Translations under genes and position numbers: made by a program | The notes under the pieces: generated by a model | What the model saw: the letters and a program-made list of their open reading frames with translations, nothing else | What the model was told of the DNA's origin: nothing | Databases searched by the model: none | Shown: positions 27,399 through 36,626 of the stretch, one piece after another | Position numbering within the stretch: the first letter of the stretch is position 1 | How the letters are laid out: each line of letters opens with the position of its first letter | Assembly: GCF_014207745.1 (NCBI RefSeq) | Contig: NZ_JACHJB010000001.1 | Coordinates: forward strand, 1,550,001-1,614,000 | Reading direction: 5' to 3' | Length of the DNA: 64,000 nt | Source of the DNA: Nonomuraea muscovyensis | GTDB taxonomy: Bacteria > Actinomycetota > Actinomycetes > Streptosporangiales > Streptosporangiaceae

Positions 27399-27534
27399 CC
27401 GGCGTTCGTCCGGCCGCCTGGGCGTCACCGGCCGTACGGTCGCGTCCAGGCGGGTGTCCGCTCGCGCGGGGATGCCGGAGGCAGGGCCGCCTTCGCGTGG
27501 GGCCGCCTTCGTGCCGGGCGGCTGAAGGGTGAGG

Positions 27535-27723
27535 TCAGGCGGCGACCGGGGCTCGGTGAGGCGCCACGATGGTGCCGTCGGGGAGCAGCAGGCCGGTGTC
27601 GTCGAACAGCACGACACCGTTGCACAACAGGCTCCAGCCCTGGTCGGGGTGGGCCGCGATCACGTGGGACGCCTCACGGTCGGGCGAGGCGGCGGTGGGA
27701 CAGGTGGGAACGTGACTGCACAT
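27535..27723 (-). CDS. DUF5999-type small protein
   Basis: A 62-residue protein from the ATG at 27723 (GAGAGGT upstream). It reads MCSHVPTCPTAASPDREASH, then VIAAHPDQGWSLLCNGVVLF and DDTGLLLPDGTIVAPHRAP. The N-terminal CxHxxxC and the central Cys with two His residues suggest a metal site, but this is not proven. It matches a small protein family common in actinobacteria with unknown function. It is convergent with the class I fumarase gene. Confidence 0.8.
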   Translation of the reverse strand: MCSHVPTCPTAASPDREASHVIAAHPDQGWSLLCNGVVLFDDTGLLLPDGTIVAPHRAPVAA

Positions 27724-28160
27724 CGTGCACCTCTCAGCTGACGCTCCTGTAGTGCGGGTCTCAAAAGGGCAGCGGACGCCCTGACGGCGTGCGCAGGTCC
27801 AGCGACGCACCGCTCGGCTTGCGGGGCGGCCGGGGACTGATCCGGGTCTGGCGCATCCTCATCACGTCCTTCGGCTGAAGCCGTCATGGTCGCTGGCGCA
27901 TCCCCCTATCGTGCCGACCGGCACCGACACTTTCCCGCCGGCCGCAGGGGGTTGCCTTTTCGTACCCTCACACTGCGCTCGCCCCCTTACGTGACCCTTA
28001 CAACTCGCTGGCGAAGCCCAGAGTTCCTGTCAGTAACGTCTGTCGCCAGCATGCCACCCGTTTAACCTCCTCGTCCGCGCATTGAGACGCAGTACGCGAT
28101 GAAACCGGACACTAAATCCGACGAACTACGCAAAGCGCACGATTAATGAAATAACGGGCA

Positions 28161-28193
28161 TCGGCGCGAGCGGCGGCGGGCCGCCCGCGCCGA
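28161..28193 (+). terminator. Strong hairpin upstream of the dismutase gene
   Basis: TCGGCGCG pairs with CGCGCCGA around an inner GGCGG/CCGCC stem with a four-base loop. There is no T-run afterwards, which is normal for actinobacterial terminators. It could end an upstream small transcript or serve another structural role. Confidence 0.45.
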
Positions 28194-28256
28194 CGGGACC
28201 CAACTGACCCTCGCCATCCTGTCCAACCAGGGTCCTAGGTCGCAAGACTGATGCAG

Positions 28257-28273
28257 GTGCGAATCAGTTGCAA
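28257..28273 (+). promoter_or_regulatory. Possible Nur (nickel-responsive) box
   Basis: GTGCGA-ATCAG-TTGCAA fits the Streptomyces Nur box layout (TTGCAA-N5-TTGCAA) with one perfect and one degenerate half. It lies 40 nt before the superoxide dismutase start. Nur represses iron superoxide dismutase when nickel is present in Streptomyces, so the site makes biological sense, but the match is partial. Confidence 0.4.
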
Positions 28274-28312
28274 TAGTGTCGGCAGGTGTAGCGAGATCCA
28301 CAAGGAGGCCCC

Positions 28313-28921
28313 ATGGGGGACTACACCCTTCCCGACATGCCCTATGACTACGCGGCTCTGGAGCCCGCCATCACCGGCGAGATCCTGGAGCTGCACCACG
28401 CCAAGCACCACGCCGCGTACGTCAAGGGCGCCAACGACACGCTGGAACGGCTCGCCGAGGCCCGCGACAAGGGCGAGTTCGGCAACCTCGTCGGCCTGGA
28501 GAAGACGTTCGCCTTCAACCTGTCCGGCCACGTGCTGCACTCGATCTTCTGGCGCAACCTCTCCCCCGACGGGGGCGACCGGCCCGACGGGGCGCTCGCG
28601 GACGCCATCGACGAGCACTTCGGCACGTTCGAGGCGTTCCAGAAGCAGCTCACCACCGCGACGGCGTCCGTGCAGGGCTCCGGCTGGGGCGTGCTGGCCT
28701 GGGAGCCGCTCGGCCGCCGGCTCGTGGTCGAGCAGGTCTACGACCACCACGGCAACGTCGGCATGAACACCACTCCGCTGCTCGTCTTCGACGCCTGGGA
28801 ACACGCCTACTACCTGCAGTACCGCAACGTGCGACCCGACTATGTGCACAAACTCTGGGACCTGGTCGACTGGACGGATGTGGCAGCCCGCTTTACTGAC
28901 GTGACGAGTCAGGCGGGTTGA
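28313..28921 (+). CDS. Fe/Mn-type superoxide dismutase
   Basis: A 202-residue enzyme dismutating superoxide. Metal ligands are expected at the first His of [19 protein letters not shown], the His of [17 protein letters not shown], and Asp and His in [29 protein letters not shown] is the usual second-shell block. AAGGAGG precedes the ATG. Sequence alone does not separate Fe from Mn use; the possible Nur box upstream favours the iron form (SodF-like). No signal peptide, so cytoplasmic. Confidence 0.92.
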   Translation: MGDYTLPDMPYDYAALEPAITGEILELHHAKHHAAYVKGANDTLERLAEARDKGEFGNLVGLEKTFAFNLSGHVLHSIFWRNLSPDGGDRPDGALADAIDEHFGTFEAFQKQLTTATASVQGSGWGVLAWEPLGRRLVVEQVYDHHGNVGMNTTPLLVFDAWEHAYYLQYRNVRPDYVHKLWDLVDWTDVAARFTDVTSQAG

Positions 28922-28991
28922 CTCAGATTCGCAACATTTTATCGGCCCGGCCTCTACTGGTCGGTTTACACGAATAGGTAAGCTGCCAGGC

Positions 28992-30149
28992 ATGCGTGCG
29001 CCCTCCGGTTACCTCCTCGCCGCGCGCTACCGGCTTCTCGAACCGGTCGGTCGCGGCGGCATGGGCACCGTCTGGCGGGCGCATGACGAGCTGCTCGACC
29101 GCCACGTCGCGGTCAAGGAGGTCCGGCTGCCGGCCGTGCTCGACGAGGAGCTGCGCGCCGAGCTGTGCGCCCGCACCGAGCGCGAGGGCCGGGCGACCGC
29201 GATGGTCGCCCATCCTTCGGTCATCACCGTCTTCGACGTCGTCACCGAGGACGACCGGCCGTGGATCGTGATGGAGCTGCTCCAGGCCAGGTCCCTGGAG
29301 CAGCTCATCCAGCAGGACGGACCGCTCCAGCCGCGCCGGGCCGCGGAGATCGGCCGGCAGATCCTCGGCGCGCTGCGCGCAGTGCACGCCAAGGGCATCC
29401 TGCACCGCGACGTCAAGCCCAGCAACGTGCTGGTGACCGAGGATCGGGCCGTGCTCACCGACTTCGGGCTGGCGGCGCTGGAGGGCGACGTCTCCATCAC
29501 CCAGGCCGGCATCGTGCTCGGCTCGGCCGGCTACATCGCTCCAGAGCGCGTGCTCGGCTCCAAGGCGAGCCCGGCCGGCGACCTGTGGTCGCTCGGCGCG
29601 ACCCTCTACACCGCCGTCGAGGGCAGGGGCCTGCACGGCCGCCGCACGGCCGCGGCCGCGCTGGCGGCGCTCACCAGCGGCGAGCCGATCCCGATGACCA
29701 AGGCCGGGCCGCTCGCCCCGGTGCTCGACGCGCTGCTCCGCATCGACCCGCAGACCAGGCTCGACTCGGTCCGGGCCTCGCTCATGCTGGCCCGCGTGGC
29801 TGCCGGCGGCTCGGCGGAGGAGCCGCTCACGCCCCGCAGGTCCGCGCGTCCGGGATCGGTGATCTCGGCCCCCTCCTTCACGCGCAGGCCCGCGCACCGC
29901 GGCCTGCACAGGGCGGAGGCGACGGCGGCGGCCCTGTCCAACGGCTCGACCCCGGCACGCGCCCCCCTCGCCCCGCGGCCCCAGCCCGTGCCGCCGCCGC
30001 GGCAGGAGCGCAGGCCCGGTGAGGGCGTGCACCGCCGGCGCGTCGAACCTCACCCCGCGCTGTCCGTTTACGCCCGCGTGAAGGCGGCGCTGATAAAGAT
30101 GTTCCTTCCTAGGCGGTTCTGGCCTCGAGAACTTCGCAAGCGCGGGTAA
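28992..30149 (+). CDS. Ser/Thr protein kinase, soluble
   Basis: A 385-residue Hanks-type kinase: P-loop [14 protein letters not shown] (about 19-32), catalytic Lys42 in VAVKEV, HRDVKPSN (138-145), TDFGL (156-160) and the SAGYIAPERV activation-segment end. The C-terminal 115 residues are Pro/Arg-rich and basic, with no obvious transmembrane helix, which is unusual for PknB-like sensors. The next kinase gene begins 35 nt downstream on the same strand, and the two kinase domains align closely, so they look like a tandem duplication. Substrates are unknown. Confidence 0.9.
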   Translation: MRAPSGYLLAARYRLLEPVGRGGMGTVWRAHDELLDRHVAVKEVRLPAVLDEELRAELCARTEREGRATAMVAHPSVITVFDVVTEDDRPWIVMELLQARSLEQLIQQDGPLQPRRAAEIGRQILGALRAVHAKGILHRDVKPSNVLVTEDRAVLTDFGLAALEGDVSITQAGIVLGSAGYIAPERVLGSKASPAGDLWSLGATLYTAVEGRGLHGRRTAAAALAALTSGEPIPMTKAGPLAPVLDALLRIDPQTRLDSVRASLMLARVAAGGSAEEPLTPRRSARPGSVISAPSFTRRPAHRGLHRAEATAAALSNGSTPARAPLAPRPQPVPPPRQERRPGEGVHRRRVEPHPALSVYARVKAALIKMFLPRRFWPRELRKRG

Positions 30150-30184
30150 AGCACTTCCCAAGCGAGAATCGATATCTTCTTCTC

Positions 30185-32053
30185 ATGCCGGAACACCAGA
30201 CTCGCCTGCTCGCAGAGCGCTACGAGCTCATCTCACCGCTCGGGCGGGGGACGATGGGCACCGTGTGGCGTGCTCACGATCGCGCTCTGGGGCGCGAGGT
30301 GGCGGTCAAGCAGATCCGCCAGGACCCGGGCCTCACCGAGGAGCAGCGGACCGAGCTGCGCGAGCGCATGGTGCGCGAGGGCCGCCTGGCCGCCCGCATC
30401 AGCCATCCGGCCGTGGCGGCCATCCACGACGTGCTCATCCACGAGGGCAGCCCGTGGATCATCATGGAGCTGGTCGAGGCGCGCTCGCTGGAGCAGGTGA
30501 TCGACGAGGAGGGTCCGCTGCCGCCCCGGCTGGTGGCCGAGATCGGCGTCGACCTGCTCGGCGCGCTGCGCGCCGCGCACGCGCAGGGCATCACGCACCG
30601 CGACGTCAAGCCCGCCAACGTGCTGATCACCGAGACCGGCCGCGTGGTGCTGACCGACTTCGGCATCGCGCGGGCCGAGGGCGACTCCCGGCTCACCAGG
30701 ACCGGCATGGTGATCGGCTCGCCCGGCTACACCGCGCCCGAACGGGCGCGCGGCGACTACACGGGCCCCGAGTCCGACATCTGGTCGCTCGGCGCGACGC
30801 TCTACTTCGCCGTCGAGGGGCGTCCGGCGTTCGAGCGGTCCTCGATCGCGGAGACCCTGGCCGCGCTGCTGAGCGAGAACGCCGACCCGCCCACGCAGGC
30901 CGGGCAGCTCCGGCCGGTGCTGAACGGGCTGCTGAACAAGGACCACAAGCAGCGCCTGAGCGCGGCCCAGGCGGAGACGATGCTGCGCATGGTCGCCGAC
31001 ACGCCGACCAGCGAGATGCCTGTCATCACGGGCGAGGCCCTGCCGGAACAGGAGATGTCCGTGGCCGATGCCAGGCACACACCCCCCGCCGTCCCGGGCG
31101 CCGCCCGCCCGGCCGGCGCTCCCCCCGCCGTCGGGGGCCCGCCTCCCCCCGCGGGACAACCCGCCGGGCCCGGTTCGCCGTACGGCGTGCCCGCCGCCCC
31201 GCCGTACGCGGGCCCGAACCCGGCGGCGGCGCCGGGCGGTCACCAGCAGGGTGAGCCGGGCGGCCGGTACGGCGGCCCCCCGCGGCCCGGCCCCGCCGGC
31301 CCGCACGGACCCGAGCCGGTCCCGCACGGCCCTGGCGCCCTCCCGCCCGGACAGGCACCGCACGGCCCCGGCGGTCTCCCGCCCGGACAGGCACCCCGAG
31401 GTCCGGGCGCCTTCCCACCCGGCCAGGAGCCGGCGTCGCGTGGTCCTGGCAGTGGTCCTGGCAGTGGTCCTGGCACTGTTCCGCACGCCCGGCCCGACGC
31501 CGCGCGGCTCCCCCGCCCGGCCGACGCCCCCGGCGGCCGGCCGCCGGGCGACGGGCCCGGGCAACAGGGCGGCGAGGAGTGGGACCCGGAGCGGACCGTC
31601 AGCGTGATGCGTCCCAAGTCCCCGATGCCGCCCCCCGCAGCGCCGCAGCGGCCTCCCGCCTCGCCGCCCCAGCCGCCCCACGACGAGGGGGCCATGACCA
31701 CGCGGCGGGTGCAGGTGCACCGCAATCCCATCGGCTCGCCCGGCCAGCAGGTCTACCCGCTGCCCGCGCCGCCGGCCGGCCACCCGGGCGCCCGGTCCGG
31801 GCCCACCGCTCCGCACCAGGCGCCGCCCGGCGCGCGCCCGCCCGGCCCGCAGCTCCCGTACGGCGCCCGCCCCCCGCACGAGCCGCGGCCCGAGCGCCCC
31901 GACTCCCACGGCCTCGGCACCGACCTGTTCGCGATCGCCGGTCCCGAGCAGCGTCCCGCCGACAACCGCAAGGGCCTGCTCATCCTCGCCATCGCCGCCG
32001 CGGTGGCCGTGGTGATGGCCATCGTGATCGTGGCGGTGGCGTCGTCCGGTTGA
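30185..32053 (+). CDS. Ser/Thr protein kinase with Pro-rich linker and C-terminal membrane helix
   Basis: A 622-residue kinase. The kinase domain (1-270) shows [14 protein letters not shown], Lys42 in [14 protein letters not shown] (138-145), [11 protein letters not shown] and [12 protein letters not shown]. About 300 residues of Gly/Pro-rich sequence follow, including repeats [24 protein letters not shown] and [11 protein letters not shown]. The terminal transmembrane helix ([20 protein letters not shown]) is followed by only a few residues, so there is no extracellular sensor domain. It is a membrane-tethered cytoplasmic kinase. The class II fumarase starts 28 nt after its stop and may be co-transcribed. 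Confidence 0.9.
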   Translation: MPEHQTRLLAERYELISPLGRGTMGTVWRAHDRALGREVAVKQIRQDPGLTEEQRTELRERMVREGRLAARISHPAVAAIHDVLIHEGSPWIIMELVEARSLEQVIDEEGPLPPRLVAEIGVDLLGALRAAHAQGITHRDVKPANVLITETGRVVLTDFGIARAEGDSRLTRTGMVIGSPGYTAPERARGDYTGPESDIWSLGATLYFAVEGRPAFERSSIAETLAALLSENADPPTQAGQLRPVLNGLLNKDHKQRLSAAQAETMLRMVADTPTSEMPVITGEALPEQEMSVADARHTPPAVPGAARPAGAPPAVGGPPPPAGQPAGPGSPYGVPAAPPYAGPNPAAAPGGHQQGEPGGRYGGPPRPGPAGPHGPEPVPHGPGALPPGQAPHGPGGLPPGQAPRGPGAFPPGQEPASRGPGSGPGSGPGTVPHARPDAARLPRPADAPGGRPPGDGPGQQGGEEWDPERTVSVMRPKSPMPPPAAPQRPPASPPQPPHDEGAMTTRRVQVHRNPIGSPGQQVYPLPAPPAGHPGARSGPTAPHQAPPGARPPGPQLPYGARPPHEPRPERPDSHGLGTDLFAIAGPEQRPADNRKGLLILAIAAAVAVVMAIVIVAVASSG

Positions 32054-32081
32054 CCGGGCCGCCGTGGGACAGACTGGGGGC

Positions 32082-33473
32082 ATGAGCGAGTTCCGCATCG
32101 AACAAGACTCGATGGGTGAGGTGCGCGTGCCGGCCGGTGCCCGGTGGCGCGCGCAGACCCAGCGGGCCGTGGAGAACTTCCCGATCTCAGGACGGCCGCT
32201 GGAGCCGTCACACATCGCCGCGCTGGGCCTGATCAAGGCGGTGGCCGCCGAGGTGAACGGCGAGCTGGGCGTCATCGACAAGGACATGGCCGAGGCGATC
32301 GCGCAGGCCGCGGCCGACGTCGCCGAGAACGAGCACGACGACCACTTCCCGATCGACGTCTTCCAGACGGGCTCCGGCACCTCCTCCAACATGAACGCCA
32401 ACGAGGTGGTCGCCCACCTCGCCCAGGAGCGGCTCGGCCGTCCGGTCCATCCGAACGACCACGTCAACGCCTCGCAGTCGTCCAACGACGTCTTCCCGAC
32501 CTCGATCCACGTGGCGGCGGCGACCGAGGTGACCTACCACCTGCTGCCCTCTCTCGAACACCTGGCGGCGGCGCTGCAGGCCAAGGCCATCCAGTTCGAC
32601 CAGGTGGTGAAGTCGGGCCGGACGCACCTGATGGACGCCACGCCGGTGACGCTGGGGCAGGAGTTCGGCGGCTACGCCTCGCAGATCGAGCACGGGGTGG
32701 TGCGGGTGCGGTCGGCGCTCGGCCACGTGCTGGAGCTGCCGCTGGGCGGCACCGCCGTCGGCACCGGCATCAACACCCCGCCGGGCTTCGCCGAGAAGGC
32801 CATCGCCAAGCTGCGCGAGGCGACCGGCATCCCCTTCGTCGAGGCGCTGGACCACTTCGAGGCCCAGAGCGCCCAGGACTCCATCGTCGAGCTGTCCGGC
32901 CAGCTCAAGGTGGTCGCCGTCTCCCTCAACAAGATCGCCAACGACCTGCGCTGGATGGGCTCGGGACCCCGGACCGGCCTGGCCGAGATCAACCTCCCCG
33001 ACCTGCAGCCCGGCTCGTCCATCATGCCCGGCAAGGTCAACCCGGTCGTCCCGGAGGCCACGGCGATGGTCGCGGCGCAGGTCATCGGCAACGACGCCGC
33101 CATCACGTTCGCGGGCGCCTCGGGCACGTTCGAGCTCAACGTGCAGCTTCCGGTGATCGCGCGCAACGTCCTGGAGTCCGTGCGGCTGCTGGCGAGCGTG
33201 TCGCGGCTGCTCGCCGACCGCTGCGTGGCGGGGATCACGGCCAACGAGGAGCGGCTGCGCGAGTACGCGGAGTCCTCGCCGTCGATCGTCACCCCGCTCA
33301 ACCGGTACGTGGGGTATGAGGAGGCCGCCCGGATCGCCAAGCAGGCCCTGGCCGAGCGCAAGACCATCCGCGAGGTGGTCGTCGAGCGCGGCCACGTCGC
33401 CGACGGCACCATCACCGAGGCCCAGCTCGACGCGGTTCTCGACGTCCTCGCCATGACCCGCCCCGCCGGTTAG
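32082..33473 (+). CDS. fumC: Class II fumarate hydratase
   Basis: A 463-residue enzyme of the fumarase/aspartase superfamily. It carries the three signature regions: [40 protein letters not shown] and the mobile loop with catalytic Ser, [20 protein letters not shown]. Length and start ([20 protein letters not shown]) match the family; a frame extending six codons upstream is not needed. It is 28 nt downstream of the membrane-tethered kinase gene. This cofactor-independent isozyme complements the class I enzyme at 25.7 kb. Confidence 0.95.
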   Translation: MSEFRIEQDSMGEVRVPAGARWRAQTQRAVENFPISGRPLEPSHIAALGLIKAVAAEVNGELGVIDKDMAEAIAQAAADVAENEHDDHFPIDVFQTGSGTSSNMNANEVVAHLAQERLGRPVHPNDHVNASQSSNDVFPTSIHVAAATEVTYHLLPSLEHLAAALQAKAIQFDQVVKSGRTHLMDATPVTLGQEFGGYASQIEHGVVRVRSALGHVLELPLGGTAVGTGINTPPGFAEKAIAKLREATGIPFVEALDHFEAQSAQDSIVELSGQLKVVAVSLNKIANDLRWMGSGPRTGLAEINLPDLQPGSSIMPGKVNPVVPEATAMVAAQVIGNDAAITFAGASGTFELNVQLPVIARNVLESVRLLASVSRLLADRCVAGITANEERLREYAESSPSIVTPLNRYVGYEEAARIAKQALAERKTIREVVVERGHVADGTITEAQLDAVLDVLAMTRPAG

Positions 33474-33490
33474 GCGCCCGGGCGGCGCGG

Positions 33491-35053
33491 CTACGGCAGG
33501 GGGCGGCGGATGTGGGCGAGATCCGCCGTCATCCTGGCGGCGGTCTCGGTGAGGACGGGCAGCACGTCGCGCACCAGCTCGTCGGCGGTGACGCGGCCTG
33601 CGTGGGCGGCCACGTTGACCGCGGCGACCACCCGCCCGCCCCGGTCCCGGACGGGAGCGGCGATGGACCGGACGCCCTCCTCCAGCTCCTGGTCGACCAG
33701 CGCGTAGCCGTCGGCGCGGGCCCGCCGGACGGCCGCCGCCAGCTCGCCGGGTGTGGTGAGCGTGTGCGCGGTCAGCGGTTTCGGGCCGATCGCTGCCGGC
33801 CGCTCGTCGGGCAGGCCGGCCAGCAGGACGCGGCCCATCGAGGTGGCGTAGGCGGGGAAGCGGGTGCCGACGGTGATGTCCACGCTCATGATGCTCCGGG
33901 TGGGCACCCGGGCCACGTAGACGACGTCGTCGCCGGAGAGGGTCGCGACCGACGCCGACTCCTGGACGCGCGCCACCAGGTCGGCCAGGTGCGGGTGGAC
34001 GATCTCCCCGAGGCTCCGCGCGGACAGGTGGGCGTAGCCCAGTTCCAGCACCCTGGGCAGCAGCACGAACCTGGTGCCCTCGGCGGCCGCGTATCCCAGC
34101 CGCTCCAGGCTGATGACCGCCCGCCGGACGGTGGCCCGGGGCAGGCCGGTCACCCGGGCGGCGCCCGCGAGGGTCAGCCCGCCGCGCGCCGAGCCGAGGG
34201 CCACGAGCACGGCCAGGCCGCGGGCCAGGGACTGCAGGTAGGCGGCCCCCAGCTCCTCCTTCGTGGCGCGGAAGGAGTCGGCCACGGAGGCGGCCTCGGA
34301 GGCGGCCACGGTGTCCGCCGTGGAGGCGAGCGGGGCGGCCGGAGCGGAGGCGGCCGGGGTGGCCGGGGTGGCCGGGGTGGCCGGGGTGGTGGTCAGCGTG
34401 GTCGGCGCGGTCAGCCCGGTCAGCGTGGTCTCCATCGCGGCGACCGTGTCTCGGAGCCGGGGCAGGGCGTGGGCGCGCAGCCCGGCGAGGGTGTGCCTGC
34501 TGGTGTGGCTGACGACGCTGATCGCGCAGACCGCCTTGCCGTCGCCGTCGCGCACCGGCATCGCCACCGCGATCAGCCCCGGCTCCATCTGCTGGTCGTC
34601 CTCGGCCCACGGCGCGGGCGCGTCGAACAGGGCCGGCCCCGCCGCGCCCCGGTCGGCGGCGAGCAGGTCGCCGACCCGGAACGCGATGGACATCGTGCGC
34701 CGCCGCGCGAACAGCCCGACGAGCCGCACCCCGTCGCCGTCCGGGACGGCCAGCGAGACCGTCTCGTCCAGCGCCTCGGCCAGGGCGTCCGCGTGCGGCC
34801 CGAAGGTCTCGACCAGGCCGCCGCAGGAGAGGTAGGCCTCGCCCAGCGCCATCAGCGGCCCGGCGAGGAGCACGTCGCGGTCCTCCACCCGCAGGTGACC
34901 GAGGGTGGCCAGGGTCGCCACGACGCGGTCCACCGTGGACCTGGCCAGGCCGGTCGCGCGCACCAGGTCGGTCGCCCGCATCCGCCGCCCGGGGTCGGCC
35001 GCCAGGACGCGCAGCACGGCCAGGCCGCGTTCGAAGGTGCCGGCCGGCTCCAT
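33491..35053 (-). CDS. Double IclR-type regulator (two fused IclR modules), PcaR-like
   Basis: A 520-residue protein made of two IclR units. Unit 1 (about 1-205) has an HTH with RGLAVLRVLAADPGRRMRAT, DLVRATGLARSTVDRVVATL and an effector domain. A Thr/Ala/Pro linker follows (TPATPATPATPAAS, about 215-250). Unit 2 (about 265-520) repeats HTH (SLARGLAVLVALGSARGGLT) and a fuller effector domain with VYVARVPTRSIMSVDITVGT, RFPAYATSMGRVLLAGL and DQELEEGVRSIAAPVRD, the PcaR/PcaU/PobR signature. It is divergent from pcaIJF with a 20-bp perfect palindrome between. Likely controls that operon with beta-ketoadipate or a related acid as ligand. Confidence 0.8.
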   Translation of the reverse strand: MEPAGTFERGLAVLRVLAADPGRRMRATDLVRATGLARSTVDRVVATLATLGHLRVEDRDVLLAGPLMALGEAYLSCGGLVETFGPHADALAEALDETVSLAVPDGDGVRLVGLFARRRTMSIAFRVGDLLAADRGAAGPALFDAPAPWAEDDQQMEPGLIAVAMPVRDGDGKAVCAISVVSHTSRHTLAGLRAHALPRLRDTVAAMETTLTGLTAPTTLTTTPATPATPATPAASAPAAPLASTADTVAASEAASVADSFRATKEELGAAYLQSLARGLAVLVALGSARGGLTLAGAARVTGLPRATVRRAVISLERLGYAAAEGTRFVLLPRVLELGYAHLSARSLGEIVHPHLADLVARVQESASVATLSGDDVVYVARVPTRSIMSVDITVGTRFPAYATSMGRVLLAGLPDERPAAIGPKPLTAHTLTTPGELAAAVRRARADGYALVDQELEEGVRSIAAPVRDRGGRVVAAVNVAAHAGRVTADELVRDVLPVLTETAARMTADLAHIRRPLP

Positions 35054-35068
35054 CCGTCCTCCTCGTCC

Positions 35069-35112
35069 TCGCCCCGTACTCGCCTCGTACTCGCCTCGTA
35101 CTCGCCTCGTAC
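35069..35112. repeat. Four 11-bp direct repeats in the pca control region
   Basis: Unit TCGCCTCGTAC occurs four times head to tail from 35069 (the first has CC for CT). The period of about one helical turn could let regulators bind side by side, or the tract may be slippage. It lies between the regulator start and the pcaI -35 box. Confidence 0.65.
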
Positions 35113-35127
35113 TAGATGGACAGCACT

Positions 35128-35186
35128 TTGACAGGGATCGCCGGTGCCGCGCATACTCGGCGAGAGTAGTGAACTTAAGTTCACTA
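35128..35186 (+). promoter_or_regulatory. pcaIJF promoter and 20-bp perfect palindromic operator
   Basis: A consensus -35 TTGACA (35128-35133) is followed after 18 nt by CATACT (35152-35157). Directly downstream is the perfect palindrome TAGTGAACTTAAGTTCACTA (35167-35186), which would cover about +3 to +23. The position fits repression by the divergent IclR-type protein; IclR-family operators are typically palindromes of this size. Confidence 0.65.
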
Positions 35187-35205
35187 TACGAACACCTGGA
35201 GCGTC

Positions 35206-36000
35206 GTGCGGACCAGCAAAGTGATCGCCACCGCCGAGGAGGCGCTGGCCGACGTGTGGGACGGGGCCTCGTTCGCGGTCGGCGGCTTCGGCCTCGGCGG
35301 CATCCCCAACGTGCTCATCCGGGCCCTGTACGACACAGGGGTCACCGGCATCAGCGTGGTGTCGAACAACTGCGGCGTCGACGGGGGCGGCCTCGGCGTC
35401 CTGCTGGCCGCCCGGCGCATCGCCCGGGTGACCGCCTCCTACATCGGCGACAACAAGGAGTTCGCCCGGCAGTACCTCGGGGGCGAGCTGGAGGTGGAGC
35501 TGACCCCGCAGGGCAGCCTCGCCGAGCGGTTGCGCGCGGGCGGGTGCGGCATCCCCGCCTTCTACACCCCCGCAGGCGTCGGCACACCGGTCGCCGACGG
35601 CGGCCTGCCGCTGCGCCACGCCCCCGACGGCTCGATCGCCGTCGCCGCGCCGCCCAAGGAGGTGCGCGAGTTCGACGGCGTGGAGTACGTCCTGGAGCGC
35701 GGCATCACCACCGACTTCGCCCTGGTGCGCGCGGCGCGCGGTGACCGGCACGGCAACCTGGTGTTCGGCAAGTCGAGCCGCAACTTCAACCCCGTTGCGG
35801 CGATGGCCGGTCGGATCACGATCGCCGAGGTCGAGGAGCTGACCGAGCTGGACCCCGACGAGGTGCACCTGCCCGGCGTGTTCGTGCAGCGGGTGGTGGC
35901 GCTCACCCCCGAGCAGGCCGCCGACAAGGGCATCGAACGGCGTACGGTCTCCGCGCCTCCGGCACGGGCGACGGCACGGGCGACGGTGCGGGCCTCATGA
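35206..36000 (+). CDS. pcaI: 3-oxoacid/3-oxoadipate CoA-transferase subunit A
   Basis: A 264-residue alpha subunit of a family I CoA-transferase. Features are [20 protein letters not shown], the oxyanion loop region [33 protein letters not shown] and [26 protein letters not shown] motif (here [20 protein letters not shown]). The GTG at 35206 follows CCTGGAG. The stop overlaps the subunit B start (ATGA). The gene order I-J-F and the neighbouring PcaR-like regulator favour succinyl-CoA:3-oxoadipate transfer in the beta-ketoadipate pathway; acetoacetate (ScoA) is the main alternative and would fit the 3-hydroxybutyrate genes downstream. Confidence 0.85.
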   Translation: MRTSKVIATAEEALADVWDGASFAVGGFGLGGIPNVLIRALYDTGVTGISVVSNNCGVDGGGLGVLLAARRIARVTASYIGDNKEFARQYLGGELEVELTPQGSLAERLRAGGCGIPAFYTPAGVGTPVADGGLPLRHAPDGSIAVAAPPKEVREFDGVEYVLERGITTDFALVRAARGDRHGNLVFGKSSRNFNPVAAMAGRITIAEVEELTELDPDEVHLPGVFVQRVVALTPEQAADKGIERRTVSAPPARATARATVRAS

Positions 36001-36626
36001 GCTGGTCACGGGACGAGATGGTCGCCAGGGCCGCGGCCGAGCTGCGTGACGGCGACTACGTCAACCTCGGCATCGGGCTCCCCACCCGCATCCCGTCGTT
36101 CCTGCCGCCGGAGGTGGACCTGGTGCTCCACTCCGAGAACGGCATCCTCGGCGTCGGCCCCTACCCGGCCGAGGACGAGGTCGATCCCGACCTGATCAAC
36201 GCGGGCAAGGAGACCGTCACGGTCCTGCCCGGGGCGTCCTTCTTCGACTCCGCGCTGTCGTTCGGCATGATCCGCGGCGGCCACATCGACGTGGCGGTGC
36301 TCGGCGCCATGCAGGTGTCCGCCCGCGGCGACCTGGCCAACTGGATGGTCCCCGGCAGGCTGGTCAAGGGAATGGGCGGGGCGATGGACCTGGTCCACGG
36401 CGCCCGCCGGGTGATCGTCGTCATGGACCACGTGGCCAAGGACGGCACACCCAAGATCGTCGAAGAGTGCTCGCTGCCGCTCACCGGCAAGGCGTGCGTC
36501 CACCGCGTGATCACCGACCTCGGCGTCCTCGACGTGACCGCCGGCGGGCTGGTGCTCGTGGAGACCGCGCCCGGCGTGGACGTGGCCGGGCTGCGCGACC
36601 GTACAGCAGCGAAGGTGATCGCATGA
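35997..36626 (+). CDS. pcaJ: 3-oxoacid/3-oxoadipate CoA-transferase subunit B
   Basis: The 209-residue beta subunit. The catalytic glutamate is in [18 protein letters not shown] (SENG motif), preceded by [40 protein letters not shown], then [20 protein letters not shown], is typical of the subunit. Start and stop each overlap neighbours by 4 nt (ATGA), so pcaI, pcaJ and pcaF are translationally coupled. Works with subunit A to move CoA from succinyl-CoA to a 3-oxoacid. Confidence 0.88.
   Translation: MSWSRDEMVARAAAELRDGDYVNLGIGLPTRIPSFLPPEVDLVLHSENGILGVGPYPAEDEVDPDLINAGKETVTVLPGASFFDSALSFGMIRGGHIDVAVLGAMQVSARGDLANWMVPGRLVKGMGGAMDLVHGARRVIVVMDHVAKDGTPKIVEECSLPLTGKACVHRVITDLGVLDVTAGGLVLVETAPGVDVAGLRDRTAAKVIA

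Larger units (their letters stand above)
27724..28312. other. 590-bp region between DUF5999 and superoxide dismutase genes
   Basis: No clear protein gene. From about 27930 to 28160 base composition drops below the surroundings (AACTACGCAAAGCGCACGAT, TTAATGAAATAACGG). A 15-codon frame MKPDTKSDELRKAHD (28099-28146) has no good ribosome site. It is followed 14 nt later by a strong hairpin (28161-28193). This part could be a small RNA with terminator or simply a long promoter region; the last 60 nt belong to the dismutase promoter. Confidence 0.35.

Noticed and set aside
28099..28146. 15-codon frame MKPDTKSDELRKAHD as a gene
   Set aside because: No ribosome site or conserved feature; kept only as part of the note on the intergenic region.
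35069..35112. Direct repeats as a CRISPR array
   Set aside because: Units are only 11 bp with no spacers; no cas genes are present.
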